From Typhlomys cinereus (taxonomy: Eukaryota; Chordata; Mammalia; Rodentia; Platacanthomyidae): a stretch of DNA of 64,000 bases. Every line of letters begins with the position of its first letter. Position 1 is the stretch's first letter. Shown here in pieces: positions 48,681 through 62,033 of this stretch. The position numbers and the translations under genes are program-made. Under the pieces are notes generated by a model that was not told the origin of the DNA, did no database searches, and worked only from the letters and a program-made list of their open reading frames with translations. The stretch lies in NCBI GenBank assembly GCA_023101885.1, contig JALPQD010000088.1, positions 5,721,691-5,785,690 of the forward strand. Direction: 5' to 3'.

Positions 48681-50357
48681 AGAAAATCACACTGGTTTTG
48701 TGACATTTTCATGGAATATATTCAGGCAGGCCTTGATTTTCCAAAAGAGTGAACCAAGTGAGGAAGACTGAGAGTCACATGTTGGAAGTGCACTTCTTAG
48801 GTGTAAGTATCCTACCGAAGATTCTACACTGTAACATTTTGTGTTCAGGAGAAGATCAAACTTGTTTTGCGCCATTTGCATATAATTGGCTCAAGCAGGC
48901 CATGATTTTCCAAAGTAGTGAACCAAGTGAGTAGGGTTCAGAGTCAAATATTGCACATTAACTTCTTACCAGCAAGTATCCTACGGAAGTTCCTATACTG
49001 TAACTCTTTGTGTTCAGGAGAAAATAGGAGGTGTTTTGCCACATTTCCATGTTTCCATGGAACATGTTGAAGCAGGCCATGATTTTTCCAAAATAGTTAG
49101 CCAAGTGAGGATGACTCAGAGTCAAATGTTGCAAGTGCGCTTCGTTGGGATATATATCCTACAGAAGTTTCTATACTGTAACTCTTTGTGATCAGGAGGA
49201 AGTCACACTTGTTGTGCGACAGTCAATTGAACATTTACACGCAAGACATGATATTCCAAAATAGTGAACCAGGGCAGAAGGACTCAGAATCAAATGGTGC
49301 AAGTGCTCTTCTTCTTAGCAGTAAGTATCCCACAAAACTTTCTATACTGTACCTCTTTGTGTTCTGGAGAATATCACACTTGTTTTGCGACGTTTCCATG
49401 GAACCTATTCATGCAGGAGATGATTTCCAAAATAGTGAACCAAGTGCGTAGGATTCAGAATCAAATGTAGGAAGAGCACTTCTTGGGGATAAGTATCTTA
49501 AAGAAATTTCTACATTGTAACATTTACGTTCAGGAGAAAATCATACTTGTTTTGTGACATTTGCATGGAACATGTTCATGCAGGCCATGATTTTACAAAA
49601 TAGTGAACCAAGTGAGGAGGACTCTGAGTCAAATGTTGAAAGTTCAATTCTTTAGGATAAGTGTCATAAAGAAGTTTCTATACTGTAACTATATTGTAAC
49701 TATACTCTAACTCTTTGTGTTCAGGAGAAAATAACAGTTGTTGTGCCACATGTCCATGGAACATGTTGAAGCAGGCCATGATTTTTCCAAAATAGTTAAC
49801 CAAATGAGGATGGCTCAGAGTCAAATGTTGCAAGTGCACTTCGTTAGGATATGTATCCTACAGAAGTTTCTATAAGGTAACTCTTTGTAATCAGGAGAAA
49901 GTCACACTTGTTGTGCGACAGTCAATGGAACATTTACATGCAAGCCATGATATTCCAAAATAGTGATCCAAGAGAGAAGGACTCAGAGTCAAATGTTGCA
50001 AGTGCTCTTCTTAGCGGTAAGTATCCCACAAAAGTTTCTATACTGTCATTCTTTGTGTTCAGGAGATTATCACACTTGTTTTGCAATGTTTCCCTGGAAC
50101 AAGTTTACGCAGGCTATGATTTTCCAAAATAATGAACCAAGTGAGGAGGACTCAAGGTCAAATGTTGCAAGTGCACTTCTTGAGGATGTCATACAGAATT
50201 TTCTATACTGTAACTCTTTGTGTTCAGGAGGAAATCACACTTGTTGTACGACGTTTCCATGCAACAGGTTCATGCATGTCATTCCCTTCCAAAATCGTGA
50301 ACCAAGTGAAGGGGAGAAAAAAACATTCGTTTTGTGCAGATTCTATCAACTATGTTC
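48681..50357 (+). repeat. Rearranged long-family unit ending at the inversion
   Basis: 1,677 bp: A, B, C, D, F, G/H chimera, C, D, E/H chimera, truncated I, truncated J. E is missing from the first run. I lacks about 105 bp at 50,310/50,311, where CAAGTGAA meets GGGGAG, and J stops at CAACTATGTTC. Confidence 0.75.
49681..49713 (+). repeat. Short triplication of TGTAACTATA-like motif
   Basis: The end of the G/H monomer reads ACTGTAACTATATTG, then TAACTATACTC, then TAACTC: three closely spaced copies of the TAACT segment instead of one. It lengthens this monomer by about two dozen bases. Confidence 0.7.
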
Positions 50358-50494
50358 TACAGGATTCTTATCACTGAGAAGTGAAAGTGAAACATGTGAA
50401 TTTGATGCTTCCTCACTTGGTCACTATTTTCAAGCTCATTACACACCTGAAAATAGTTGGTAGAATCAGCACAAAACGAATGTTGTTTTCTCCA
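50311..50494. repeat. Inverted repeat at the strand-switch junction
   Basis: The J fragment at 50,311-50,357 is the reverse complement of 50,449-50,494, apart from a few mismatches. The two arms of about 45 bp are separated by about 91 nt, so the junction could form a stem-loop. Shared core on the left is ACATTCGTTTTGTGC and on the right its complement GCACAAAACGAATGT. Confidence 0.8.
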
Positions 50495-52772
50495 GAACAC
50501 AAAGATTTACAATCTAGAAACCTGTGTAGTATACTTATCCCAAAGATGTGCACATGCTACAAGTGTGATTTCCTCCTCAATACAAAGTGTTACAGTATAG
50601 AAACTTCTGTACGACACTTATCCTAAAGAAGTGCACTTGCAACATTAGACTCAGAGTCCTCCTCACTTGGTTCACTATTCTGGAAATTCATGGCCTGCGT
50701 GAACATGTTCCATGCAAGTGTCACAAAACAAGTATGATTTTCTCCTGAACATAAATATTACAGTATAGAAACTTCTGTAGGATACTTCTCCCTAAGATGT
50801 GCACTTCCAGCATTTGACTCTGAATCCTCCTCACTTCGTTCACTATTTTGGAAATTCATGGCCTGCGTGGACATGTTCCATGCAAATGTCACAAAACAAG
50901 TATGATTTTCTCCTGAACGCAAATGTTGCAGTGTAGAAACTTCACTAGCATACTTATCGTCAAGAAGTGCACCTCCTACATTTGCTTCTGAATCCTCCGC
51001 ACTTGGTTCACTATTTTGGAAATCATCTCCTACATGAATAAGTTCCATGGAAACATCGCAAAACAAGTGTGATTTTTCTGCAAAACACAAAGAGGTACAG
51101 TATCGAAACTTCTGTAGGATACTCACCACTAAGAAGTGCACTTCTAACATTTGACTCTGAGTCCTGCTCAATTGGTTCATTATTTTGGAAAATCATAGCC
51201 TGCGTGAACATGTTCCAGGGAAACATTGCAAAACCAGTGGGATACTCTCCTGAACACAAAGAATGACAGTATAGAAACTTTGGTGGGATACTTACCACTT
51301 AGGAGAAGAGCACTTGCAACATTTGACTCTGAGTCCTTCTCTCTTGGTTCACTTTTTTGGAATATCATGGCTTGCGTGTAAGTGTTCCATTGACTGTCGC
51401 ACAACAAGTGTGACTTAATCCTGATCACAAAGAGTTACAGTATAGAAACTTCTGGAGGATAGTTTCCCAACGAAGTGCACTTGCAACATTTGACTTTTAG
51501 TCATCCTCACATGGTTGACTATTTTGGAAACATCATGGCCTGCTTCAACATGTTCCATGGAAAGGTGGCACAACAACTGTTATTTTCTCGTGAACAAAAA
51601 GAGTTACAGTATAGGAATTTCCGTAGGACACTTCCTGCTAAGAAGTGCAGGTGCAATATTTGACTCTGAACCCTCCTCACTTGGTTCACTATTTTGGAAA
51701 CTCATGGCCTGCGTGGACATGTTCCATGCAAATGTCACAAAACAAGTATGAATTTCTCCTAAACACAAATGTTACAGTGTAGAAACTTCTCTATAATACT
51801 TATCCACAAGAAGTGCACATCCTACACTTGATTATGATTCCTCTGCACTTGGTTCTGTATTTTGGAAATCATGTCCTGCATGAATAGGTTCCATGGAAAC
51901 GTCGCAAAACAAGTGTGATTTTCTGCAGAACACTAAGAGGTACAGTATTGAAACTTCTGTAGGATGCTTACCACTAAGAAGTGCACTTCCAACATTTGAT
52001 TCTGAGTCTTCCTCATTTAGTTCACTATTTTGGAAAATCATAACCTGCGTGAACATGTTCGAGGGAATCATTGCAAAATAAGTGTGATACTCTCCTGAAC
52101 ACCAAGAATGACAGTATAGAACCTTTGGTGGGATACTTAATGCTAAGAAGAATAGCACTTGCAAAATTTGACTCTGAGTTCTTCTCTCTTGGTTCACTTT
52201 TTTGGAATATCATGGCTTGCGTGTAAATGTTCCATTGACTGTCGCACAACAAGGGTGACTTTCTCCTGATCACAAAGAGTTACAGTATAGAAACTTCTGT
52301 AAGATATATATCCCAACGAAGTGCACTTGCAACATTTGATTCTGAGTCATCCTCACTTGGCTATCTATTTTGGAAAAATCATGGCCTGCTTCAACATGTT
52401 CCATGGAAATGTGGCACAACAACTGTTATTTTGTCCTGAACACAAAGAGTTACAGTATAGGAACTACCGTAGGACACTTACCAGTAAGAAGTGCACGTGC
52501 AATATTTGACTCTGAACACTCCTCACATGGGTCACTATTTTAGAAAATCATGGCCTGCGTGAACATGTTATATACAAATGTCACAAAACAAGTGTGATCT
52601 TCTCCTGAACACAAAGTGTTACAGTATAGAATATTCTGTAGGATACTTATCCCTAAGAAGTGCACTTCCAACATTTGACTCTCAGTCTTCCTCACTTGGT
52701 TCACTCTTTTGGAAAATCAAGGCCTGTTTGAACACATTCCATGAAAACCTCACAAAACCAGTGTGATTTTCC
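50358..52772 (-). repeat. Inverted composite unit next to the junction
   Basis: 2,415 bp. Left to right: J, an I that loses about 85 bp at 50,560/50,561 (ATGCTAC meets AAGTGTGATTTCC), H, G, F, E, D, C, a B/G chimera (about 51,600-51,765), then F, E, D, C, B, A. A partial second C-to-F run is inserted, as in the 17-mer at 8,619. Confidence 0.75.
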
Positions 52773-53784
52773 CCTGAACATAAAAAGTTACAAAGTATGA
52801 ACATGTAAAGGATTCTTATCACTGAGGAGTGAAAGTGAAACATGTGAATTTGACGCTTCCTCACTTGGTCAGTATTTTCAAGCTCATTACAAACCTGAAC
52901 ATATTTGGTAGAATCAGCACAAAACAAATGTTGTTTTCTCCAGAACACAAAGTTTTACAGTCTAGAAACCTGTGTAGGATACTTATCCCAAAGAAGTGCA
53001 TATGCTACATATGACTGTGATTCCTCTTCACTTGGTTCACGATTATGGAAGGGAATGACATACATGAACATGTTTTATGGAAACGTCGTACAACAAGTGT
53101 GATTACCTCCTGAACACAAAGATTTACAGTATAGAATCTTCTGTAACGACACTTATCCTAAAGAAGTGCACTTGCAACATTTGACACAGAGTCTTCCTCA
53201 CTTGGTTCACTATTTGGTAAAATCATGGCCTGTGTGAACATGGGCCATGCAAATGTCACAAAACAAGTATGATTTTCTCCTGAAAGCAAATATTAAAGTA
53301 TACAAACTTTGACAGGATACTTATCCCTAAGAGGTGCACTTCCAGAATTTGACTCTGAATCCTCCTCACTTGATTCACTATTTTGGAAATTCATGGCCTG
53401 CGTGAACATGTTACATGCAAATATCACAAAACAAGTATGATTTTCTCCTGAACGCAAATGTTACAGTGTAGAAACGTCTTTAGGATACTTATCCCCAAGA
53501 AGTGCACTTCCTACATTGGATTCTGAACCCTCCTCACTTGGCTCACTATTTTGGAAAAACATGGCCTGCGTGAACATGTTATATGCAAATGTGGCAAAAC
53601 AAGTATGATCTTCTACTGAACACAAAGTGTTACAGTATAGAATCTTCTGAAGGATACTTATCCCTAAGAAGTGCACTTCCAACATTTGATTCTCAGTCTT
53701 CCTCACTTGGTTCACTGTTTTGGAAAATCAAGGACTGCGTGAACATGTTCCATGAAAAGGTCACTAAAACCAGCGTGATTTTCT
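52773..53784 (-). repeat. 6-mer (A, B/F, G, H, I, J) in the inverted block
   Basis: 1,012 bp. The monomer at 53,461-53,630 is a B/F chimera: in monomer sense it begins as B (CATATAACATG, GAGGGTTCAG) and ends as F (AATGTAGGAAGTGCAC). It differs from the core 5-mer mainly by keeping G and by its fusion point. Confidence 0.8.
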
Positions 53785-55463
53785 CCTGAACATAAAAAGT
53801 TACAACGTATGAACATCTACAGGATTCTTATCACTGAGAAGTGAAAGTGATACATGTGAATTTGACGCTTCCTGACTTGGTCACTATTTTCATGCTCATT
53901 ACTGGCGTGTACATAGTTGGTACAATCAGCACAAAACGAATGTTGTTTTCTCCAGAACGCAAAGTTTTGCAGTCTAGAAACCTGTGTAGGATACTTGTCC
54001 CAAAGAAGTGCACATGCTACATATGACTGTGAGTCTTCCTCACTTGGTTCTCAATTTTGGAAGGGAATGACATGCATGAATATGTTTCATGGAAACGTCG
54101 TACAACAAATGTGATTTCCTCCTGAACACAGAGTTACAGTATAGAAACTTCTGTATGACACTTATCCTAAAGAATTGCACTTGCAACATTTGACGCAGAG
54201 TCCTCATCTCTTGGTTCACTATTTTGTAAAATAATGGCCTAGGTGAACATGTGCCATGCAAATGTCACAAAACAAGTATGATTTTCTCCTGAACACCAAT
54301 ATTACAGTATACAAACTTTGATAGGATACTTATCCCTAAGAGGTGCACTTCCAGCATTTGCCTCGGAATTCTCCTGACTTGATTCACTATTTTGGAAATC
54401 CATGGCCTGCGTGAACAAATTCCATGCAAATGTTACAAAACAAGTATGATTTTCTCCTGAACACAAATATTACAGGGTAGAAACTTCTCTAGGATACTTA
54501 TCCCCAAGAAGTGATTTTCCTACATTTGATTCTGAATCCTCCACTTGGGTTCAATATTTTCTAAATCATCTCCTGCATGAATAGGTTCCAAGGAAACATT
54601 GTAAAACAACTGTGATTTTCTGCAGAACACAAAGAGGTACAGTATCAAACTTCTGTAGGATACTTACAACTAAGAAGTGCACTTCCAACATTTGACTCTG
54701 AGTCCTCCTCACTTGGTTCACCATTTTGGAAATTCATAGGCTGCGTGAACATGTTCCAGGGAAACATTGCAAAACAAGTGTGATACTCTCCTGAACACAA
54801 AGAATGACCATATAGAAACTTTTGTGGGATACTTACCGCTGAAAAGAGCACTTGCAACATTTGGCTCTGAGTCCATCTCTCTTGGTTTACTATTTTGGAA
54901 TATCATGGCTTCCTTGAAAATATTCCATTGACTGTTGCACAACAAGTCTGACTTTCTCCTGATCACAAAGAGTTACAGAACAGAAACTTCTGTAGGACAC
55001 GTATCCCAACGAAGTGCACTTGCCTCATTTGACTCTGAGTCATCCTCACTTTTTAACTATTTTAGAAAAATCATGGCCTGCTTCAACATGTTCCATGGAA
55101 ATGTGGCACAACAACTGTTATTTGCTCCTGAACACAAAGAGTTACAGTATAGTTACTTCCATAGGACACTTACTGGTAAGAGTGCATGTGCAATATTTGA
55201 CTCTGAACCCTCCTAACTTGGTTCACTATTTTGTAAAATCATGGCCTGCGTGAACATGTTATATGGAAATGTCACAGAACAAGTATGATCTTCTCCTGAA
55301 CATAAAGTGTTACAGTATAGAATCTATTGTAGGATACTTATCCCTAAGATGTGTACTTCGTAAAATTGATTCTTAGTCTTCCTCACTTGGTTCACTGTTT
55401 TGGAAAATCAAGGCCTGCTTGAACATATTCCATGAAAACGTCACAAAACCAGTGTGATTTTCT
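53785..55463 (-). repeat. Complete inverted 10-mer HOR
   Basis: 1,679 bp with all ten monomers (J to A left to right). F has a shortened CTCCACTTGGGTTC near 54,540; C lacks GGTT at CCTCACTTTTTAAC, a variant shared with 59,930. Confidence 0.8.
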
Positions 55464-57149
55464 CCTGAACAGAAAAAGTTACAACGTGTGAACATCTGCA
55501 AGATTCTTATCACTGATTAGAGATAGTGACACATGTGAATTGATGCTTCCTCACTTGGACGCTATTTTCAAGCTCATTACAAGCCTGAACATAGTTGGTA
55601 GAATCAGCACAAAACGAATGCTCTTTTCTCCAGAACCTAAAGTTTTACAGTCTAGAAACCTGTGTAGGATACTTGTCCCAAGGAAGTGCACATGCTATAT
55701 ATGACTGTCAGTCCTCTTCACTTGGTTCACGATTTTGGAAGGGAATGACATGCATGAACATGTTTCATGGAAATGTTGTAAAACAAACGTGATTTCCTCC
55801 TGAACACAAAGAGTTACAGTATAGAAACTTGTGTATGACACTTATCCTAAAGAAGTGCACTTGCAAAATTTGACTCAGAGTCCTCCTCCCTTGGTTCACT
55901 ATTTTGTAAAATCATGGCCTGTGTGAACATGGGCCATGCAAATGTCACAAAACAAGTATGATTTTCTCCTGAATGCAAATGTTACAGTATACAAACTTCT
56001 GTAGGATACTTATCCCTAATAGGTGCACTTCCAGCATTTGACTCTGAATCCTCCTCACTTGATTCACTATTTTGGAAATTCATGGCCTGTGTGAACAAAT
56101 TCCATGCAATGTCACAAGACAAGTATGATTTTCTCCTGAAAACAAATGTTACAGTGTAGAAACTTCTCTAGGATACTTATCCCCAAGAAGTGCACTTCCT
56201 ACATTTGATTCTGAATCCCCGGCACTTGGTTCACTATTTTCGAAATCATCTCCTGCATGAATAGGTTCCATGGAAACGTCACAAAACAAGTGTGATTTTC
56301 TGCAGAACCCAAAGAGGTACAGTATCGAAACTTCTGTAGGATCCTTACCACAAAGAAGTGCATTTCCAACATTTGACTCTGAGTCCTCCTCACTTGGTTC
56401 ACCATTTTGGAAAATCATAGCCTGCGTGAATATGTTCCAGGGAAACATTGCAAAACAAGTGTGATACTCCCCTGAACACAAAGAATGACCATATAGAAAC
56501 TTTTGTGGGATACTTACTGCTAAGAAGAAGACCACTTGCAACATTTGACTCTGAGTCTTTCTCTCTTGGTTCACTATTTTGGAATGTCATGGCCTGCGTG
56601 TAAATGTTGCATTGTCTTTTGCACAACAAGTATGACTTTCTCCTGATCAAAGATAACTACAGTATAGAAACTTCTGTAAGATACGTATCTCAACAAAGTG
56701 CATTTGCTTCATTTCACTCTGAGTCATTCCCACTGATTAACTATGTTGAAAAAATCATGGCTTGCTTCAACATGTTCCATTGAAATGTGGCACAACAACT
56801 GTTATTTTCACTTGAACACAAAGAGTTACAGTATAGGAACTTCCGTAGGACACTTACAGGAAAGAAGTTGCACGTCGAATATATGACTCTGAACCTACCT
56901 CACTTGGTTCACTATTTTGGAAAAACATGGTCTGCTTGAACACGTTTTATGCAAATGTTGCAAAACAAGTATGATCTTCTCCTGAACACACAGTGTTACA
57001 GTATAGAATCTTCTGTAGGATACTTATCCCTAAGAAGTGCACTTCCGACATTTGATTCTCAGTCTTCTTCACTTGGTTCACTATTTGGGAAAATCAAGGC
57101 CTGCGTGAACATATTCCATGAAAAGGTCACCGAACCAGTGTAATATTCT
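55464..57149 (-). repeat. Complete inverted 10-mer HOR
   Basis: 1,686 bp, all ten monomers. C has CCCACTGATTAAC. B reads GTTGCACGTCGAATATATG, so the E-box palindrome is broken here. Confidence 0.8.
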
Positions 57150-58667
57150 CCTGAACATAAAAAGTTACATCCTGTGAATATCTACAGTATTCTTATCACT
57201 GAGATGTGAAAGTGAAACATGTGATTTTGATGCTTCCTCACTTTGTCACTGTTTTCATGCTCATTACAGGCCTGAACACAGTTGGTAGAATCAGCACAAA
57301 GCGAATGTTGTTTTCTCCAGAACACAAAGTTCTACAGTCTAGAAACCTGTGTAGGATACTTGTCCCAAAGAAATGCACATGCTACATATGACTGTGAGTG
57401 CTCTTCTCTTGGTTCGTGATTTTGGAAGGGAATGACATGCATGAACATGTTTCATGGAAAAGTCGTACAACAACTGTGATTATCTCCTGAACACAAAGAG
57501 TTACAGTATAGAAACTTCTGTAAGTCACTTATCCTAAAGAAGTGCACTTGCAATATTTGACTCAGAGTCCTGCTCACTTGGTTCACTATTTTGTAAAATA
57601 ATGGCCTGTGTGAACATGTTCCATGCAAATTTCACAAAACAAGTATGGTTTTCTCCTGAATGCAAATATTACAGTATACAAACTTCTATAGGATACTTAT
57701 CCCTAAGAGGTGCATGTCCAGCATTTGACTCTGAATCCTCCGCACTTGGTTTACTATTTTGGAAATCATCTCCTGCATGAATAGGTACCATGGAAACGTC
57801 GCAAAACAAATGTGATTTTCTGCAGAACACAAAGAGGTACAGTATGAAAACTTCTGTAGGATACTTACCACTAAGAAGTGCACTTCCAACATTTGACCTT
57901 AAGATCTCCTCACTTGGTTCACTATTTGGGAAATCATAGTCTGCGTGGACATGTTCCAGGGAAACATTGCAAAACAAGTGTGATACTCTCCTGAACACAA
58001 AGAATGACAGTATAGAAACTTTTGTGGGATACTTACCGCTAAGAAGAAGAGCACTTGCAACATTTGATTCTGAGTCATCCTCACTTGGTTAACTATTTTG
58101 GAAAAATCATGGCCTGCTTCAACATGTTCCATGGAAATGTTGCACCACAACTGTTTTTTTTTCTTGAACACAAAGAGTTACAATATAGGAACTTCCGTAG
58201 AACACTTACCTGTAAGAAGTGCACATGCAATATTTGACTCTGAACCATCCTCACTTGGTTCACTCTTTTGGAAAATCATGGCCTGCGTGAACATGTTATA
58301 TGCAAATGTCGCAAAACAAGTATGATATTCTCCTGAACACAAAGTGTTAAGGTATAGGATATTCTCTAGGCTACTTATACCTAAGAAGTGTACTTCCAAC
58401 ATTTGACTCTCAGTCTTCCTCACTTGGTTCACTCTTTTGGAAAATCATGGCCTGCGTGAACATGTTATATGCAAATGTCACAAAACAAGTATGATCTTAT
58501 CCTGAACACAAAGTGTTAAGGAATAGGATCTTCTGTAGGATACTTATCCCTAAGAAGTGCACTTCCAACATTTGACTCTCAGTCTTCCTCACTTCTTTCA
58601 CTCTTTGGAAAATGAAGGCCTGCGTGAAAATATTCCATGAAAACGTCACAAAACAAGATAATTTTCT
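57150..58667 (-). repeat. Inverted 9-mer with G/F, D/C and A/B chimeras
   Basis: 1,518 bp: J, I, H, G/F chimera (about 57,655-57,825), E, D/C chimera near 58,050, C, B, then an A/B chimera (about 58,335-58,500) and A. Two copies of GTGTTAAGG-TATAGGAT about 170 bp apart show that the A/B step is recent. Confidence 0.75.
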
Positions 58668-60351
58668 CCTGAACATAAAAAGTTACAACGTATGAACAAC
58701 TACAGGATTCTTTTCACTGAGAAGTGAAAGTGAAACATGTGAATTTGACGCTTCCTCACTTGGTCACTATTTTCACGCTCATTACAGGCCTGGACATAGT
58801 TGGTAGAATCAGCACAAAACGAATGTTGTTTCCTCCAGAACACAAAGTTTTAGAGTCTAGGAACCTGTGTAGGATACTTGTCCCAAAGAAGTGCACATGC
58901 TACATATGACTGTGAGTTTTCCTCACATAGTTCATGATGTTGGAAGGGAATGACATGCATGAACATGTTTCATGGAAACGTCGTACAACACCTGTGATTT
59001 CCTCCTAAACACAAAGAGTTACAGTAGAGAAACTTCTCTACGACACATATCCAAAAGAAGTGCACTTGCAACATTTGACTCAGAGTCCTTCTCACATAGT
59101 TCACTATTTTATAAAATCATGGCCTGTGTGAACATGTGCCATGCAAATGTCAAAAAAGAAGTATGATTTTCTCCTGAAAGCAAATGTTACAGTATACAAA
59201 CTTCGGTGGATACTTATCCTTAAGAGGTGCACTTCCAGCAATTGACTCTGAATCCTCCTCACTTGGCTCACTATTTTGGGAATTCATGGCCTGCGTGAAC
59301 ATGATCCATGCAAAGGTCACAAAACATGGATGATTTTTCTCCTGAACGCAAATGTTACAGTGTAGAAACTTCTCTAGGATACTTATCGCCAAGAAATCAC
59401 TTCCAGCATTTGACTCTGAATCCTCCACACTTGGTTCACTATTTTGGAAATCATCCCCTGCATGAATAGGTTCCATGGAAACGTCGTAAAACAAGTGTGA
59501 CTTTCTGCAGAACACAAAGAGGTACAGTATTGAAACTTCTGTAGGATACTTACCACTAAGAAGTGCACTTCCAACATTTGACTCTGAGTCCTCCTCACTT
59601 GGTTCACTATTTTGGAAATCATAGCCTGCATGGACATGTTCCAGGGAAACACTGCAAAACAAGTGTGATACTCTCCTGAACGCAAAGAATGACAGTATAG
59701 AAACTTTTGTGGGATACTTCTTGCTAAGGAGAAGAGCACTTGCAACATTTGACTCTGAGTCCTTCTGCCCTGGTTCACTATTTTGGAATATCATGGCTTG
59801 CGTGTAAATGTTCCATTGACTGTCACACAACAAGTGTGACTTTCTCCTGATCAAAAGAGTTACAGTATAGAAACTTCTGTACGATACGTATCCCAACGAA
59901 GTGCACTTACAATATTTGACTCTGAGTCATCCCCACTTTTTAACTCTTTTGGAAAAATCATGGCCTGCTTCAACGTGTTCCATGGAAATGTGGCAAAAAC
60001 AACTGTTATTTGCTCCTGAACACAAATTATTACAGTATAGGAACTTCCGTAGGACACTTACCGGTAAGAAGTGCACGTGCAATATTTGACTCTGAACCCT
60101 CCTCACTGGGTTCACTATTTTGGAAAATCATGGCCTGCATGAACAGGTTATATGCAAATGTCGCAAAACAAGTATGATCTTCTCCGAACTCAAAGTGTTA
60201 CAGTATAGAATCTTCTGTAGGACACTTATCCCTATGAAGTGCACTTCCAACTTTTGACTCTCAGTCTTCCTCACTTGGTGCACTGTTTTGGAATATCAGG
60301 GCCTGCGTGAACATATTCCATGAAAACCTCACACAACCAGTGTGATTTTCT
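58668..60351 (-). repeat. Complete inverted 10-mer HOR with longest open frame
   Basis: 1,684 bp, all ten monomers. On the minus strand 59,150-59,896 stays open for 248 codons across C-end, D, E, F, G and H-start. See the separate entry for why this is not called a gene. Confidence 0.8.
59150..59896 (-). other. Latent open frame through satellite monomers, not a gene
   Basis: The 248-codon frame has a 56-residue period; each period contains a segment like QNSEPSEEDSESNVGSALL followed by KYPTEVSIL. The periodicity equals one monomer (168 bp = 56 x 3). The same peptide segment occurs in broken form throughout the window in many monomers and is interrupted by stops and frameshifts almost everywhere. 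There is no promoter, no signal peptide and no known domain that I recognise. Transcription of the array could still expose it. Confidence 0.3.
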
Positions 60352-62033
60352 CCCAAACATAAAAAGTTACAACCTCTGAACATCTGCAAGATTCTTATCA
60401 CTGAGAAGTGAAAGTGAAACATGTGAATTTTATGCTTCCTAACTTGGACACTATTTTCAAGCTCATTACAAGCCTGAACATAGTTGGTAGAATCAGCACA
60501 AAATGAATCTTGTTTTCCCCAGAACACAAAGATTTACAGTCTAGAAACCTCTGTAGGATACTTGTCCCGAAGAAGTGAACATGCTACATATGACTGTGAG
60601 TCCTCCTCCCTTGGTTCACGATTTTTAAGGGAACGACATGCATGAACATGTTTCATGGAAATGTCGTACAACAAGTGTGATTTCCTCCTGAACACAAAGA
60701 GTTACAGTATAGAAACTTCTGTATGACACTTATCCTAAGGAAGTGCACTTGCAACATTTGACTCAGAGTCCTCCACACTTGGTTCACTATTTTGTAAAAT
60801 AATGGCCTGTGTGAACATGTTCCATGCAAATTTCACAAAACAAGTATGGTTTTCTCCTGAATGCAAATATTACAGTATACAAACTTCTATAGGATACTTA
60901 TCCCTAAGAGGTGCATGTCCAGCATTTGACTCTGAATCCTCCGCACTTGGTTCACTATTTTGGAAATTCATGGCCTGGAAGACCATGTTCCATGCAAATG
61001 TCACAAAATGAGTATGATTTTCTCCTGAACGCAAATGTTACAGTGTAGAAACTTCTCTAGGGTACTTATCCCCAGGAAGTGCACTTCCTACATTTGATTA
61101 TGAATCCTCCGCACTTCTTTCACTATTTCGGAAATCATCTGCATGAATAGGTTCCATGGAAACGTCACAAAACAAGTGTGATTTTCTGCAGAACACAGAG
61201 AGTTACAGTATTGAAACTTCTGTACGATACTTACCACTAAGAAGTGCACTTCCAACATTTTATTCTGAGTCCTCCACATTTGGTCCACTATTTGGAAAAT
61301 CATAGCCTGCATGAACATGTTTCATGGAGACATTGCAAACCACGTGTGATACTCTCCTGAACACAAACAATGACAGTATAGAAACTTTTGTGGGATACTT
61401 ACCGCTAAGAAGAAGAGCATTTGCAACATTTGACCCTCAGCCTTCTCTCTTGGTTTACTATTTTGGAATATCATGGCTTGCGTGAAAATATTCCATTGAC
61501 TGTCCCACAACAAGTGTGACTTTCTACTGAACACAAATAGTTACAGTGTAGAAACTTCTGTAGGATACGTATCCCAACGAAGTGCACTTGCAATATTTGA
61601 CTCTGTGTCATCCTCACTTGGTTAACTATTTTGGAAAAATCATTGACTGCTTCAACATGTTTCTTGGAAATGTGGCACAACAACTGTTATTTTCTCCTGA
61701 ACACAAAGATTTACAGTATAGGAACTTCCGTAGGACACATACCAGTAAGAAGTGCACGTGCAATATTTGACTCTGAACCCTCCTCACTGGGTTCACTATT
61801 TTGGAAAATCATGGCCTGCGTGAACATGTTATATGCAAATGTCGAAAAACAAGTATGATCTTCTCCTGAACACAAAGTGTTCCAGTATAGAATCTTCTGT
61901 CGGATACTTATCCCTAAGAAGTGCACTTCCAACATTTGACTCTCAGTCCTCCTCACTTGGTTCACTCTTTTGGGTAATCAAGGCCTGCGTGAACATATTC
62001 CATGAAAACGTCACAAAACCAGTGTGATTTTCT
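60352..62033 (-). repeat. Complete inverted 10-mer HOR
   Basis: 1,682 bp, all ten monomers. From about 60,990 onward it matches 62,509 onward at an offset near 1,517-1,519, the start of the terminal tandem duplication. Confidence 0.8.

Noticed and set aside
49038..49060. Small duplication TTTCCATG-TTTCCATG as a distinct element
   Set aside because: It is an 8-bp slippage event inside one C monomer with no wider significance.
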